A stretch of DNA of 64,000 nucleotides, taken from positions 1,302,001-1,366,000 of the forward strand of contig CBDFIW010000004.1 in the NCBI GenBank assembly GCA_965248255.1, read 5' to 3'. The first letter of the stretch is position 1; every line of letters begins with the position of its first letter. Shown here piece by piece: positions 37,241 through 45,666 of the stretch. Both the position numbers and the translations under genes were made by a program. This DNA is from JAKZVK01 sp965248255 (lineage in GTDB: Bacteria; Acidobacteriota; Terriglobia; Bryobacterales; UBA6623). The notes beneath the pieces are model-generated. The model saw only the letters and a list, made by a program, of their open reading frames with translations, was not told the origin of the DNA and ran no database searches.

Positions 37241-38944
37241 ATGCGGCGATCGGGGCTGCTGGCAGGGGCTTTCTTGATCGGGGCTCTCACGATCCCCGCA
37301 CAATCGCAGCCCGTCTACCGCTTTCAACCGATTCTGTTCGAGCCGCCCGCGCCATCGCCGCGGATTGATGCACCGCTTGTGTATGATCCCGTGGCCCGCC
37401 GCCTCTACATTTTCGGCGGACGCGGATCCGGGCTCCGAAACGATCTGTGGGCCTATTCTCTGAATCAAGCAGGCTGGGTCGAGCTGTCCCCGGCGGGCGG
37501 GCCTCCCGACGCGCGTCTTGGCCACACCATGGTGTTCGACCCCGTGCGCCGGAGGCTGGTGGTCTTCGGCGGGCAGGCGGCGGGGTTCTTCAACGACGTC
37601 TGGGTCTACGACATCGCAGCGAACTCCTGGACACTGCTGGAACCCAACGGGGCGGCTCCGAACCGGCGCTATGGGCATTCGGTGATTTTCGACGCCCCGC
37701 GGGACCGCATGGTCATTTCCCATGGGTTCACAAGCGCGGGCCGGTTCGATGACACCTGGGCGTTCAATTTTGCGACCAACACCTGGACGGAGATTTCCCC
37801 GAACGAGCGTCCGCTGCGGCGATGTTTGCACCATGCCGTTCACGACGCGGCCAATGATCAGATGTTGCTCTACGGCGGTTGCGCCAGCGGCGTCGGGCCC
37901 TGTCCTCTCGGGGATCTGTGGGCATTCGACCTCGACACCTACCAATGGCGGCAGCTCGAAACGGACCCCGCTCCGCCCGCTCGGCAGTGGTACGGAACGG
38001 CCTTCGACCCCGAGCACGGTCGCATGATTGTCTTCGGCGGCAGCGGAGCCGGAGGTCTTCTCGGCGACACCTGGGCGTACGATCCCGCGGCCAATCAATG
38101 GACTTCGCTCAACGGGAAGGGTCTGCCGCCCTCGGGGAGGAGCCGACACGAGGGTACGTTCGTGCCTGAGCTGGGCGTAGTCTTCTTCGGCGGCCAGGAT
38201 GAGTCGGGGGTCACGAATCAGCTTTGGCTTTTGGCGGCGGTTGCGGTGCCGGAAATCGGGGCTGTCGTCAACGCCTTCAACTTCGAGGCCGGTGGCGTGG
38301 CTCCCGGAGAGGCCATTGTGATCTTTCTGAATAACGGAGGGCCCGCGCAAGGGGTGGGTACCGCCTTCGATCCCGACACAGGCCTGCTGCCCGTCAGCCT
38401 ACTCGGGGTGAGCGTCACCTGGAACGGTTTACCGTCGCCGTTGTACTACTTGCAGCGAGACCAGACCAACGTTCAAGCACCCTACGAATTGGCGGGGCAA
38501 GACGAAGCTGAGCTGGTCGTTACGTATGACGGCGTGGCGAGCGAACCGTTGCGCGTCCCGGTCGTGGCGACCAAGGCCGGACTGTACCCGGTCGTGTTTA
38601 ATCAGGACTTCTCAATCAACTCGGCCGAGAACCCCGCCCCACCGGGCAGCGTGGTCGTCCTGTTTCTCACCGGCCAAGGGGTGACCTCGCCGCCGAGCAT
38701 CACCGGAGCATTCCCGACAAACGGCCTTCCGGAGCCGGCGGCGGACGTGGCTGTCGAGTTTGGAGGTAGCGGCGTGCAGCTACTGTTCCAGGGACAGACG
38801 CCGGGGACCGCAGGTGTCACTCAACTCAACGCGCTGATCGACGCGGCGCTGCAACAAGGCGTCCCCCTAACGGTTGTCGTTCGGGTGGGAGAGGCAGTCA
38901 GTCAGGAGGGCGTGGTCGTGTGGGTGGGCGCCCAGGGATCTTGA
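37241..38944 (+). CDS. Secreted Kelch beta-propeller with TIGR03437 C-terminal domain
   Basis: A 567-aa protein with a signal peptide (GLLAGAFLIGALTIPAQS). Residues ~45-335 form five or six Kelch units, visible as repeated RRLYIFGGRG, RRLVVFGGQA, DRMVISHGFT, GRMIVFGGSG and GVVFFGGQDE strands, each with a W near its end (NDLWAYSL, NDVWVYDI, GDTWAYDP). The C-terminal ~230 residues start VVNAFNFEAGGVAPGEAIVI and include VQAPYELAG and LFLTGQGVT. They match the Solibacter-type TIGR03437 domain as I remember it. That domain is abundant in Bryobacterales and is the strongest taxonomic marker here. The function is probably extracellular binding. Confidence 0.88.
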   Translation: MRRSGLLAGAFLIGALTIPAQSQPVYRFQPILFEPPAPSPRIDAPLVYDPVARRLYIFGGRGSGLRNDLWAYSLNQAGWVELSPAGGPPDARLGHTMVFDPVRRRLVVFGGQAAGFFNDVWVYDIAANSWTLLEPNGAAPNRRYGHSVIFDAPRDRMVISHGFTSAGRFDDTWAFNFATNTWTEISPNERPLRRCLHHAVHDAANDQMLLYGGCASGVGPCPLGDLWAFDLDTYQWRQLETDPAPPARQWYGTAFDPEHGRMIVFGGSGAGGLLGDTWAYDPAANQWTSLNGKGLPPSGRSRHEGTFVPELGVVFFGGQDESGVTNQLWLLAAVAVPEIGAVVNAFNFEAGGVAPGEAIVIFLNNGGPAQGVGTAFDPDTGLLPVSLLGVSVTWNGLPSPLYYLQRDQTNVQAPYELAGQDEAELVVTYDGVASEPLRVPVVATKAGLYPVVFNQDFSINSAENPAPPGSVVVLFLTGQGVTSPPSITGAFPTNGLPEPAADVAVEFGGSGVQLLFQGQTPGTAGVTQLNALIDAALQQGVPLTVVVRVGEAVSQEGVVVWVGAQGS

Positions 38945-39038
38945 CTCGGGACCTTAAGTCGGGGTGCCATGCCATACTCGCTTCCGGCGTCGCAGAATGG
39001 TCACGCTGGCCTTCTCATGGTCTGTCAAAGGAAAGGCC

Positions 39039-39608
39039 TCACTCACGTATTTCTCCGGTGACGGGATCAAAGGACAGATCTCTGCCATCCGTCGTTCGAA
39101 CCTCGAAGACATACTCGTTGGCACGCAGCCACCGGAATCCGATCACCTCGTCGATCACCGTGTAGTGAGAGACCGAGGGGCTCACGTTGTCCGGCGTTCC
39201 CGCGATTTGGAGGGTCGAGTATTCCTTCACTTTCTCACTCTTGAAATAGAACCCCACGGCCAAGTGCTCTTCCCTTGCTTGGTGCCCCCGTGCCCAGGGT
39301 CCGAATCGCGCGACCGAGACGCCCACGGGCGTCTTGGAATCTGAAACGTTACAGGCGAGATGGATCGATTGGCTGAACCACGGGTAGACGTGCAATAGGA
39401 CGTCCTTCTGCTTACCGACACGAAAGACCTTCGTCACGCCTTTGCTTCCGTAGCTTTCGTGCGGTACCGATCGGGCATAGCACCGCCCATACTCGCTTGC
39501 CCGGACGTGTGGTGTGTTGCTCGCCTCTTGGTCGCCATAGAGCGGACTCCAGGCGATCGCGATGATTGATGACAAAACCGCCCGTCTGCCGAACCCGTTC
39601 ATATCCAT
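39039..39608 (-). CDS. Hypothetical exported protein
   Basis: A 189-aa protein with a probable signal peptide (GFGRRAVLSSIIAIAWSPLYG). It could start at the first Met or two codons later. The mature region contains mixed beta strands (VLLHVYPWFSQSIHLACNV, GVSVARFGPW, FEVRTTDGRDLSFD). I recognise no family. It lies 26 bp upstream of nothing it is clearly linked to, and follows the pilin gene on the same strand with a 26-bp gap, so the two may be co-transcribed. Confidence 0.6.
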   Translation of the reverse strand: MDMNGFGRRAVLSSIIAIAWSPLYGDQEASNTPHVRASEYGRCYARSVPHESYGSKGVTKVFRVGKQKDVLLHVYPWFSQSIHLACNVSDSKTPVGVSVARFGPWARGHQAREEHLAVGFYFKSEKVKEYSTLQIAGTPDNVSPSVSHYTVIDEVIGFRWLRANEYVFEVRTTDGRDLSFDPVTGEIRE

Positions 39609-39634
39609 TCGGAGGCTGTTCGCGGCGCGATCCG

Positions 39635-40096
39635 CTACCTGATCTCGGGATCGTTCTCGCTAGCGGGCTCGTTACCGTGGTGGTTGCGGATGGTGATGGT
39701 GTGGTCGGTGTAGAACGAGCGAGCCCCGGTGACGTTGTAGGTCTGCGGGTCGGCGTTCACAGTATAGCCGCCGGGCGTGCCCACCATGGTGAACACGTAG
39801 CCCGACTTGATGCCCATCGCAAGGTCCATCGGAATCAGATCGGCGGACGAGGCGACCGGGCCGGCGTTGCCCGGCCCTGGGCCCAGTTCGTTCAGGCTGG
39901 TCGCATAGCGGCCGTAGGTGGAGAAGTACTGCACTTGGGCGGTGTTGATCGTGCCCATGGTCCGAATGGCGGCCATCTCGTAGGCTGCCATGCGAGCGCT
40001 GGTCAGTTTGGGGATCGCGATCGCGGCGATGATCAGGATGATCGCGATGACGATGAGCAGCTCAATCAGCGAGAAACCACGGCGGCGTCCGGACAT
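39635..40096 (-). CDS. Type IV pilin-like (prepilin) protein
   Basis: A 153-aa prepilin. The leader MSGRRRG is followed by FSLIELLIVIAIILIIAAIA, the classic class III signal with Glu5. PilD-type cleavage is expected after Gly7. The rest is a short globular head (AYEMAAIRTMGTINTAQVQY, typical of type II/IV pseudopilins in Acidobacteria). GAGAGGT lies 7 nt before the start. No assembly ATPase or other pilus genes are in the window, so it must use machinery elsewhere. Confidence 0.88.
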   Translation of the reverse strand: MSGRRRGFSLIELLIVIAIILIIAAIAIPKLTSARMAAYEMAAIRTMGTINTAQVQYFSTYGRYATSLNELGPGPGNAGPVASSADLIPMDLAMGIKSGYVFTMVGTPGGYTVNADPQTYNVTGARSFYTDHTITIRNHHGNEPASENDPEIR

Positions 40097-40245
40097 AGAT
40101 CTACCTCTCGACTGCCTCTATTGTAAACAGACGCCTGGGGGCCGGGGAGAGTGCAGATGTTTTTTCGGTGGCATGCTTGCTACGGCAGGGTCGCGGCCTC
40201 CCGGAGGCAGCACATGGCGCGCTCGCAGCACTTCGACATCGCTGT

Positions 40246-40274
40246 TTGACGCCTTTTCCCCACCCTTCTACAAT
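40246..40274 (+). promoter_or_regulatory. Sigma-70-like promoter for the ffh operon
   Basis: TTGACG at 40246-40251 and TACAAT at 40269-40274 are separated by 17 bp. They lie 64 bp upstream of the ffh start in an otherwise empty intergenic region (40097-40337). This is the best consensus match I noticed in the window. Confidence 0.6.
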
Positions 40275-40337
40275 AGAGTCTAGGGCCGCGAGAGACGGGC
40301 ACTCTCGACTCTCGACGGTGTTTTCTCGTTTGGTCCC

Positions 40338-41699
40338 ATGTTCGAGAACCTCCAGGACAAGCTTCAGCGTGTCTTCAAGAACTTGCGAGGCGAGGGCAAG
40401 CTCAGCGAGAAGAACATCCAGGACGCGCTGCGCGAGATCCGCTTGGCGCTGCTCGAAGCCGACGTCAACTTCAAGGTTGTCAAGCAGTTGATTGAAGCCA
40501 TCCGCGAAAAAGCGCTGGGGCAAGAAGTCCTGACGTCGTTCTCACCCACCGAGCAGGTGGTCCAGATCGTTCGCGACGAACTGGTTGCGATTCTGGGCAC
40601 GGTCGAATCGAGGCTGCGTTTCTCAAGCAGCCCGCCCAGTGTGTTTCTGATGGTGGGCTTGCAGGGCTCGGGCAAGACGACCAGCACCGGGAAACTCGCG
40701 CGCTGGCTTTCGAAAAACGGGCATCGGCCGCTGGTCGTTTCGGTCGACGTCTACCGTCCGGCGGCGCGCGAGCAGTTGCGCGTGCTCGCCAAACAGATCA
40801 ACTTGCCGATCTACGCCGGCGTGCCGGGTGAAGACAAACCCCTCGATTTGGCCGTATCGGCACGTCGGGAAGCGGTGCAGGCCGGCTGCGACGTCGTGCT
40901 GGTGGATACGGCCGGCCGGCTGCACATCGACGACGAGCTGATGGCCGAGCTGGAACAGTTGCGAAGCGAGCTGACGCCCAGCGAAATACTCTTCGTCGCC
41001 GACGCCATGACGGGCCAGGACGCGGTCAAATCGGCCTCTGAGTTTCACGACCGCCTGGGTCTCAGCGGCGTGCTGCTCACCAAGATGGACGGGGACGCCC
41101 GCGGCGGCGCGGCGCTCTCGATCCGCCACGTCACCGGATGCCCTCTCAAGTTCGTCGGGACGGGCGAGAAGCCCGATGCCATCGAGCCTTTCTTCCCTGA
41201 TCGCATTGCGTCGCGCATCTTGGGCATGGGTGACATGCTGTCGTTCATCGAGAAGGTCGAGGACAACATCGATGAGAAGCAGGCGCGCGAACTGCAGCAG
41301 AAAATGTTCGACAACGAGTTCACGCTGGAAGACTTCCGCGGCCAGCTTCGGCAGTTGAAGAAGCTGGGGCCGCTGGAATCAATCCTAGACATGCTGCCGC
41401 AGATCGGCGGTTTCCAAAAGCTCAAAGACGTCCAGGTGGACCCCAAAGACCTCACCCGCATCGAGGCCATCATCAGCTCGATGACGCCCAAAGAGCGCCG
41501 CAAGCACGAGATCATCAACGGCAGCCGCCGGCGCCGTATCGCCCGTGGCAGCGGAACGACGGTGCAGGACGTGAATCAGCTTCTGCGACAATACCGTCAG
41601 ATGCGCCGCATGATGCGCTCGACCACCGGCGGGGGCAAGAAAGGAAAGCGCCGGGGCGGCCGCGGAGGAATGAACCTGGGGGCCATGCTGCGACCGTGA
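40338..41699 (+). CDS. ffh: Signal recognition particle GTPase Ffh
   Basis: A 453-aa SRP54 homologue of normal length. The N-domain four-helix bundle occupies ~1-90. The G domain carries GLQGSGKTTSTGKL (P-loop, ~108), VDVYRPAAREQL, LVDTAGRLHIDD and LTKMDGDARGG. The Met-rich M domain from ~320 ends with the RNA-binding helix RGSGTTVQDVNQLLRQYRQMRRMM. It binds 4.5S RNA and targets nascent membrane proteins to FtsY. It is the first gene of a conserved translation/SRP operon running to rnhB. Confidence 0.98.
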   Translation: MFENLQDKLQRVFKNLRGEGKLSEKNIQDALREIRLALLEADVNFKVVKQLIEAIREKALGQEVLTSFSPTEQVVQIVRDELVAILGTVESRLRFSSSPPSVFLMVGLQGSGKTTSTGKLARWLSKNGHRPLVVSVDVYRPAAREQLRVLAKQINLPIYAGVPGEDKPLDLAVSARREAVQAGCDVVLVDTAGRLHIDDELMAELEQLRSELTPSEILFVADAMTGQDAVKSASEFHDRLGLSGVLLTKMDGDARGGAALSIRHVTGCPLKFVGTGEKPDAIEPFFPDRIASRILGMGDMLSFIEKVEDNIDEKQARELQQKMFDNEFTLEDFRGQLRQLKKLGPLESILDMLPQIGGFQKLKDVQVDPKDLTRIEAIISSMTPKERRKHEIINGSRRRRIARGSGTTVQDVNQLLRQYRQMRRMMRSTTGGGKKGKRRGGRGGMNLGAMLRP

Positions 41700-41731
41700 C
41701 GAGGGAGCCGCCTTGGCCCGCACACACGCCG

Positions 41732-41791
41732 CTAGGAACACAGCCACTGGGAACACGGCCACTGGGAACACAGCCACTGGGAACACAGATT
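41732..41791 (+). repeat. 15-bp tandem repeat, four copies
   Basis: Four head-to-tail units of CTGGGAACACAGCCA occupy 41732-41791. The first carries a T-A change near its start, the second A to G at one site, and the last diverges at its end. They lie between ffh and rpsP, 26 bp before the rpsP start. The unit length is a multiple of three, but no gene runs through it. Confidence 0.85.
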
Positions 41792-41817
41792 GTTGACAGT
41801 TTTTTGACGGAGGAATT

Positions 41818-42171
41818 ATGTTGGCCATCCGCTTGGCCCGTGTAGGAGCCAAGAAGAAACCCGCCTATCGCGTCGTTGTCATCGACAAACGCCGCGCGCG
41901 GGACAGCAAGAACATCGAGATCGTCGGACATTACAACCCGACTACCGAGCCGATCACCCTGTCGTTGAAGGAAGAGCGAATCGCACACTGGCGCAGCAAA
42001 GGCGCCCAGCCTTCCAGCACGGTGCAAAGGTTGCTGACCTATCAAGAGAAAGGAGGCGCGACCTACCCGCCAACCCCGCCTTCAGCGAGCGAGACGACGG
42101 AGGCGGAGACCGCCCCGCCGGTGTCTCCGGCCGAGGAGAGCCCGTCCGCCGCGGCCGAGTCGGGCAGCTAA
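41818..42171 (+). CDS. rpsP: Ribosomal protein bS16 with C-terminal extension
   Basis: A 117-aa protein. The bS16 core is complete (MLAIRLARVGAKKKPAYRVV, IEIVGHYNPTTEP, ERIAHWRSKGAQPSSTVQRL). About 35 extra residues rich in Pro, Glu, Ser and Ala follow (ETTEAETAPPVSPAEESPS); the family is usually 80-90 aa. A strong GGAGG ribosome site lies 6 nt upstream. It assembles early in the 30S subunit. Confidence 0.97.
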   Translation: MLAIRLARVGAKKKPAYRVVVIDKRRARDSKNIEIVGHYNPTTEPITLSLKEERIAHWRSKGAQPSSTVQRLLTYQEKGGATYPPTPPSASETTEAETAPPVSPAEESPSAAAESGS

Positions 42172-42311
42172 GTTCCTGATATAATTTCGTTAATAGGCTC
42201 CTGGTGGCGCTTCGACGGTGCGACCGGTCGCCTGGTATTGGCGCCCATCGCAACCGCACAGCGTCAAGTAAGGGTCTCGGGTCCTAGGTTGCTGTCGACG
42301 GGAGGTTGGCC

Positions 42312-42566
42312 GTGGAAGACGCTGAGGATCCCATCGTTCAATTGGTGGAGCTGATTGCGAAGGCCCTCGTGGATAAGCCCGAAGAGGTTTCGGTTCGGGC
42401 GGTCGAAGGCGAGCAGGTACGGGTGCTGGAGTTGCAGGTCGACCCGACCGACTTGGGGAAGGTGATTGGCAAGAAGGGACGTACGGCCAAGTCCATTCGC
42501 TCGCTGCTGGGCGCGGCAGGGATGAAGCTCAAGAAGCGTTACACGCTGGAAATCCTCGAACCGTAA
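42312..42566 (+). CDS. khpA: KH-domain RNA-binding protein KhpA
   Basis: I chose GTG 42312 (84 aa), 6 nt after GGGAGG; an in-frame TTG at 42306 would abut the ribosome site. One KH domain covers the whole protein, with the RNA-binding loop as GKVIGKKGRTAKSIRSLL. KhpA partners with KhpB in other bacteria and lies between rpsP and rimM in many genomes, as here. The 140 bp upstream hold no gene. A TATAAT at 42180 lacks a matching -35. Confidence 0.93.
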   Translation: MEDAEDPIVQLVELIAKALVDKPEEVSVRAVEGEQVRVLELQVDPTDLGKVIGKKGRTAKSIRSLLGAAGMKLKKRYTLEILEP

Positions 42567-42585
42567 TCAGCCAGTCTTACCGGGG

Positions 42586-43116
42586 GTGGTGATCCGTAAC
42601 GGTTTTGTCACGATCGCCCGCATCTTTCGTCCGCGGGGCAATCGGGGTGAAGTGATTGCTGAGGACCTGAGCGATTCGCCCGAGCGCTTTGAGAATACGC
42701 GGGACGTCTCGCTGCTGGGTCCGAACGACAGGCGCCGGGAGGCGGCGATTGAGAAGGCGTGGCGTCACAAAGGCCGCCTGATCCTGAAGCTGGCCGGGGT
42801 TGACTCGATCACCGATGCGGAGGTCCTGCGCGGCTGCCAGGTGCAGATTCCCGAAGGCGAGCTAGCGGCTCTGCCTGAGGGTGAGTATTTCCTCGGCGAC
42901 TTGGTCGGCTGTGAGGTCGTTGAGGCCGAGGATGGACGAACGGTCGGCGAGGTGACTGACGTACTCGAGCCGGGTGGGCCCTTGCTGTTGGAAGTAAGGG
43001 CCGGGGACCGCGAAGTGCTGATCCCGTTTGTGGACCGGATTTGCCGTGCCGTCGATGTGGAAGGAAGGAAGATTCAAGTGCGGCTGCCCGAAGGGCTGGA
43101 GGACCTGAATCCGTGA
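42586..43116 (+). CDS. rimM: 16S rRNA processing/ribosome maturation factor RimM
   Basis: A 176-aa protein, the usual RimM length. The N-terminal barrel starts VTIARIFRPRGNRGEVIAE. The PRC-barrel C-terminal half includes YFLGDLVGCEVVEAEDGRTVGEVTDVLE and EVLIPFVDRICRAVDVEGR. It binds S19 and helps mature the 30S head. The start is GTG 42586, or the adjacent GTG 42589. It lies 1 bp upstream of trmD. Confidence 0.95.
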   Translation: MVIRNGFVTIARIFRPRGNRGEVIAEDLSDSPERFENTRDVSLLGPNDRRREAAIEKAWRHKGRLILKLAGVDSITDAEVLRGCQVQIPEGELAALPEGEYFLGDLVGCEVVEAEDGRTVGEVTDVLEPGGPLLLEVRAGDREVLIPFVDRICRAVDVEGRKIQVRLPEGLEDLNP

Positions 43117-43117
43117 A

Positions 43118-43891
43118 ATGGTGTTCCACGTCCTCACGTTGTTCGAGCAGTTTTTCGAAGGCCCCTTCGGCTGCGGCATTGTCAAGCGGGCCCTCGACGC
43201 CGGGCGAATCGACATCCGCTACCACGATCTGCGGGCGTTTACATTCGACCGGCATCGCACGGTGGACGACCGGCCCTTCGGTGGCGAGGAAGGGATGGTC
43301 ATCAAGATTGAGCCTGTGTTTCGGGCGCTGGAGGGGATTCGCGACAACTGGACGGGCCAGCGGCCGCCCATCCGGACCCGCACCGTGCTGCTTTCGGCGC
43401 AGGGCCGTCTCTTCACCCAGGCCGACGCGGCGCGGTTGGCGGCATACGATGAGATCGTGCTCATCTGCGGACGTTACGAAGGCGTGGATGAGCGAGTGGC
43501 GGAGCACTTGGCCGATGAGGAGTTGTCGGTCGGCGACTTTGTGCTGAGCGGCGGCGAGTGGGCCTGCGGTATGGTGGTGGATTGTGTCGCGCGGCTGGTT
43601 CCGGGCGCGTTGGGCAACGAAGCGTCGGCCCGGCGCGAGTCGTTTCAGCCGGACGCGGCGGGTCGCCTGGGCATTCTCGACTGCCCGCAGTACACGCGGC
43701 CGGCGGACTTCCACGAGTGGAAGGCGCCGAAGATTCTGTTGAGCGGGGACCATGAAGAGATTCGCCGCTGGAGGCGGCGGGCCGCTCTGGAGAAAACAGC
43801 ACGCAACCGGCCCGAATTGCTGGAGCAAGGTTCGTTGAACGACGAAGATCGACAGTTGCTGGGCGAGATCGCCTCGGGTGTTGCGTCATGA
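43118..43891 (+). CDS. trmD: tRNA (guanine-N1)-methyltransferase TrmD
   Basis: A 257-aa SPOUT enzyme that makes m1G37 in tRNA. The trefoil-knot AdoMet site is seen as LICGRYEGVDERV and EELSVGDFVLSGGEWA. The catalytic region includes RLVPGALGNEASARRESF and YTRPADFHEWKAPKILLSGDH. The usual GGGAGMVMKPEP block reads GGEEGMVIKIEP here, a mild variation. It starts right after rimM and ends 13 bp before rplS. Confidence 0.96.
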   Translation: MVFHVLTLFEQFFEGPFGCGIVKRALDAGRIDIRYHDLRAFTFDRHRTVDDRPFGGEEGMVIKIEPVFRALEGIRDNWTGQRPPIRTRTVLLSAQGRLFTQADAARLAAYDEIVLICGRYEGVDERVAEHLADEELSVGDFVLSGGEWACGMVVDCVARLVPGALGNEASARRESFQPDAAGRLGILDCPQYTRPADFHEWKAPKILLSGDHEEIRRWRRRAALEKTARNRPELLEQGSLNDEDRQLLGEIASGVAS

Positions 43892-43904
43892 CGGAGCAAG
43901 GAAA

Positions 43905-44276
43905 ATGATTACTAAGGCTTTGCAACAGGTGTTTGAGGCCCATAAACGGGATGACATCTCCATGCCCGAGCCCGGCGACACGATTCGGGTCAACGTCCGT
44001 ATCCGAGAAGGAGACAAAGAGCGTCTGCAGGTGTTCGAGGGAGTGATGATCGCGCGTAACAACTCGGGACTGAGTGAGACGATCACCGTCCGCAAGATCA
44101 GCTTCGGCGTCGGCGTCGAGCGGATCTTCCCGATCCACTCCCCGGTCATCAGCAGCATCGAGACCGTGCGCAGGGCGCGCGTCCGCCGCGCCAAGCTGTA
44201 CTATCTGCGTGCCCGCCGCGGCCGTGCCGCCCGTCTGCGCGAGCGCCCCCGAACGGATCAGAAGAAAAAAGGCTGA
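43905..44276 (+). CDS. rplS: Ribosomal protein bL19
   Basis: A 123-aa protein from ATG 43905, which has AAGGA just upstream. The longer frame from 43878 overlaps trmD. The conserved core is present (GDTIRVNVRIREGDKERLQ, FEGVMIARNNSGLSETITVR, VGVERIFPIHSPVISSIE, RAKLYYLR). The C-terminus is basic. It sits at the 30S-50S interface in the 70S ribosome. Confidence 0.97.
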   Translation: MITKALQQVFEAHKRDDISMPEPGDTIRVNVRIREGDKERLQVFEGVMIARNNSGLSETITVRKISFGVGVERIFPIHSPVISSIETVRRARVRRAKLYYLRARRGRAARLRERPRTDQKKKG

Positions 44277-44362
44277 ACACCCCACCGCGGTGGAGGGGTC
44301 AACCGGACAAGCATTCCGGATGGCCCTCTGACGACACGCCGATCATCGCTTGAACCGCAACC

Positions 44363-45118
44363 GTGCCTGGTCCCGCGAAACGCTCCGAGGCTTCCTCACC
44401 CCGCCGTCCCCACCGGCGGCTCGAGAACGCGTTGCGAGCGGACGGCCGGCAACGTATCGCCGGCGTCGACGAGGTTGGCCGGGGCTGCCTTTTCGGTCCG
44501 GTGGTTGCGGCGGCGGTGATCCTCGACGCCAACCGGCCCATACGGGGGCTGAACGACAGCAAGCAGCTCGACGCCGCGACGCGCGAGCGATTGAGCCGCC
44601 GTATCCATGAACGCGCGATAGCGGTCTCGGTGGCCGCGGTTGACAGCGCGGGCATCGATCGTCTCAATATTTATCAAGCGGCGCGGCGGGCCATGCGGCA
44701 GGCCGTGTTGGGTCTCAATCCCTCCGCGGATGCTGTGCTTGTGGACGCCATGCGCCTCGACCTCGACGTTCCCCAGCGATCCGTCATTGGCGGCGATGCG
44801 ATCAGCCGTTCGATTGCCGCGGCGTCGATCGTCGCCAAGGTGGCGCGCGATGGCTGGATCTGCCAATGGAACGAGGTCTACCCGGACTACCAACTCGGCT
44901 CGAACAAGGGTTACGCCTCGCCCGCCCACCTGCGGGCGCTGGAGCGCTTGGGCCCGACGCCTCTTCATCGCCTGAGCTTCGCGCCGGTGGCGGCCAGCGC
45001 CCGGTTCGCGGTGCGCGTAGTGGAGTTCGACCCGCAAATGACACTGCCGCTGTCCCCGGCACCCCGGTCCCGGGCAATCCGGTCCAGCGGCGAGCGGACG
45101 GCCTCGGACGCAGGCTAG
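44363..45118 (+). CDS. rnhB: Ribonuclease HII
   Basis: A 251-aa protein starting at GTG. The catalytic carboxylates are in GVDEVGRGCLFGP (Asp and Glu) and VLVDAMRLD. The NDSKQLDAATRE, IAAASIVAKVARD and YPDYQLGSNKGYASPAHL blocks confirm RNase HII. It cleaves RNA at single ribonucleotides in DNA. The ~25-residue N-terminal and ~30-residue C-terminal extensions are Arg/Ser-rich and probably disordered. It is the last recognised gene of the ffh operon. Confidence 0.96.
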   Translation: MPGPAKRSEASSPRRPHRRLENALRADGRQRIAGVDEVGRGCLFGPVVAAAVILDANRPIRGLNDSKQLDAATRERLSRRIHERAIAVSVAAVDSAGIDRLNIYQAARRAMRQAVLGLNPSADAVLVDAMRLDLDVPQRSVIGGDAISRSIAAASIVAKVARDGWICQWNEVYPDYQLGSNKGYASPAHLRALERLGPTPLHRLSFAPVAASARFAVRVVEFDPQMTLPLSPAPRSRAIRSSGERTASDAG

Positions 45119-45196
45119 ACAACGATGAGAGGCGTTCTGTTCCAGCCCGAGAGTGAGGGAACGAGGTTCGAGCGCCCTGAGCGTCAGCGAGGCAGC

Positions 45197-45415
45197 ATGC
45201 TGATGCACATTCTTTTCATCCTGTTCTGCCTCGAGGTCGGCTTGGTCCTGGTGGTGCTGCCCTGGACGCAGTTCTGGGACAACAACTACTTCTTTAGCCT
45301 GACACCCGAATGGGGTGCGCTGTGGTTGAGTACGTACTTGCGGGGTGGCATCTCCGGTATGGGCTTCGTCAACCTTTGGATTGGGCTTGCCGAAGTGTGG
45401 CGCTTGTGGGGCTAG
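45197..45415 (+). CDS. 72-aa two-helix membrane protein after rnhB
   Basis: I chose ATG 45197, 5 nt after GAGG. The frame back to 45125 is polar and Arg/Glu-rich, unlike the rest. The product has a first helix MHILFILFCLEVGLVLVVLP, an aromatic loop (WTQFWDNNYFFSLTPEWGAL) and a second helix GISGMGFVNLWIGLAEVW. The function is unknown. Its position after rnhB in the same direction suggests it belongs to the operon. The 250 bp after it hold no gene. Confidence 0.7.
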   Translation: MLMHILFILFCLEVGLVLVVLPWTQFWDNNYFFSLTPEWGALWLSTYLRGGISGMGFVNLWIGLAEVWRLWG

Positions 45416-45666
45416 GTGGCGACAGGTACGCTTGTCGTCGGGCATGCTGCCGGGGCACCTCGGTGGCAACAGAGACCAAAGACTGCGGGCCTCTGCGAGC
45501 CCCTACTGACCTCTAAGTGAACGTCCGCGCGCCGGGCTGTTTTTCCTTGTATAGTGGCATTGGCCGATCTTGAGCGGCGTGGACCGTCTCGAGTGCATCG
45601 CCTAGGCCCGCAGTCAACCATGTCGCGTTCTCGTCGACAGATTTCCGAGGAACAAAGGAGATGTTC

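Noticed and set aside
41732..41791. Possible CRISPR-like array
   Set aside because: The units are 15 bp and directly adjacent with no spacers, so this is a simple tandem repeat.
42180..42185. TATAAT before khpA as a promoter
   Set aside because: No acceptable -35 at the right spacing, and the gene lies inside an operon.
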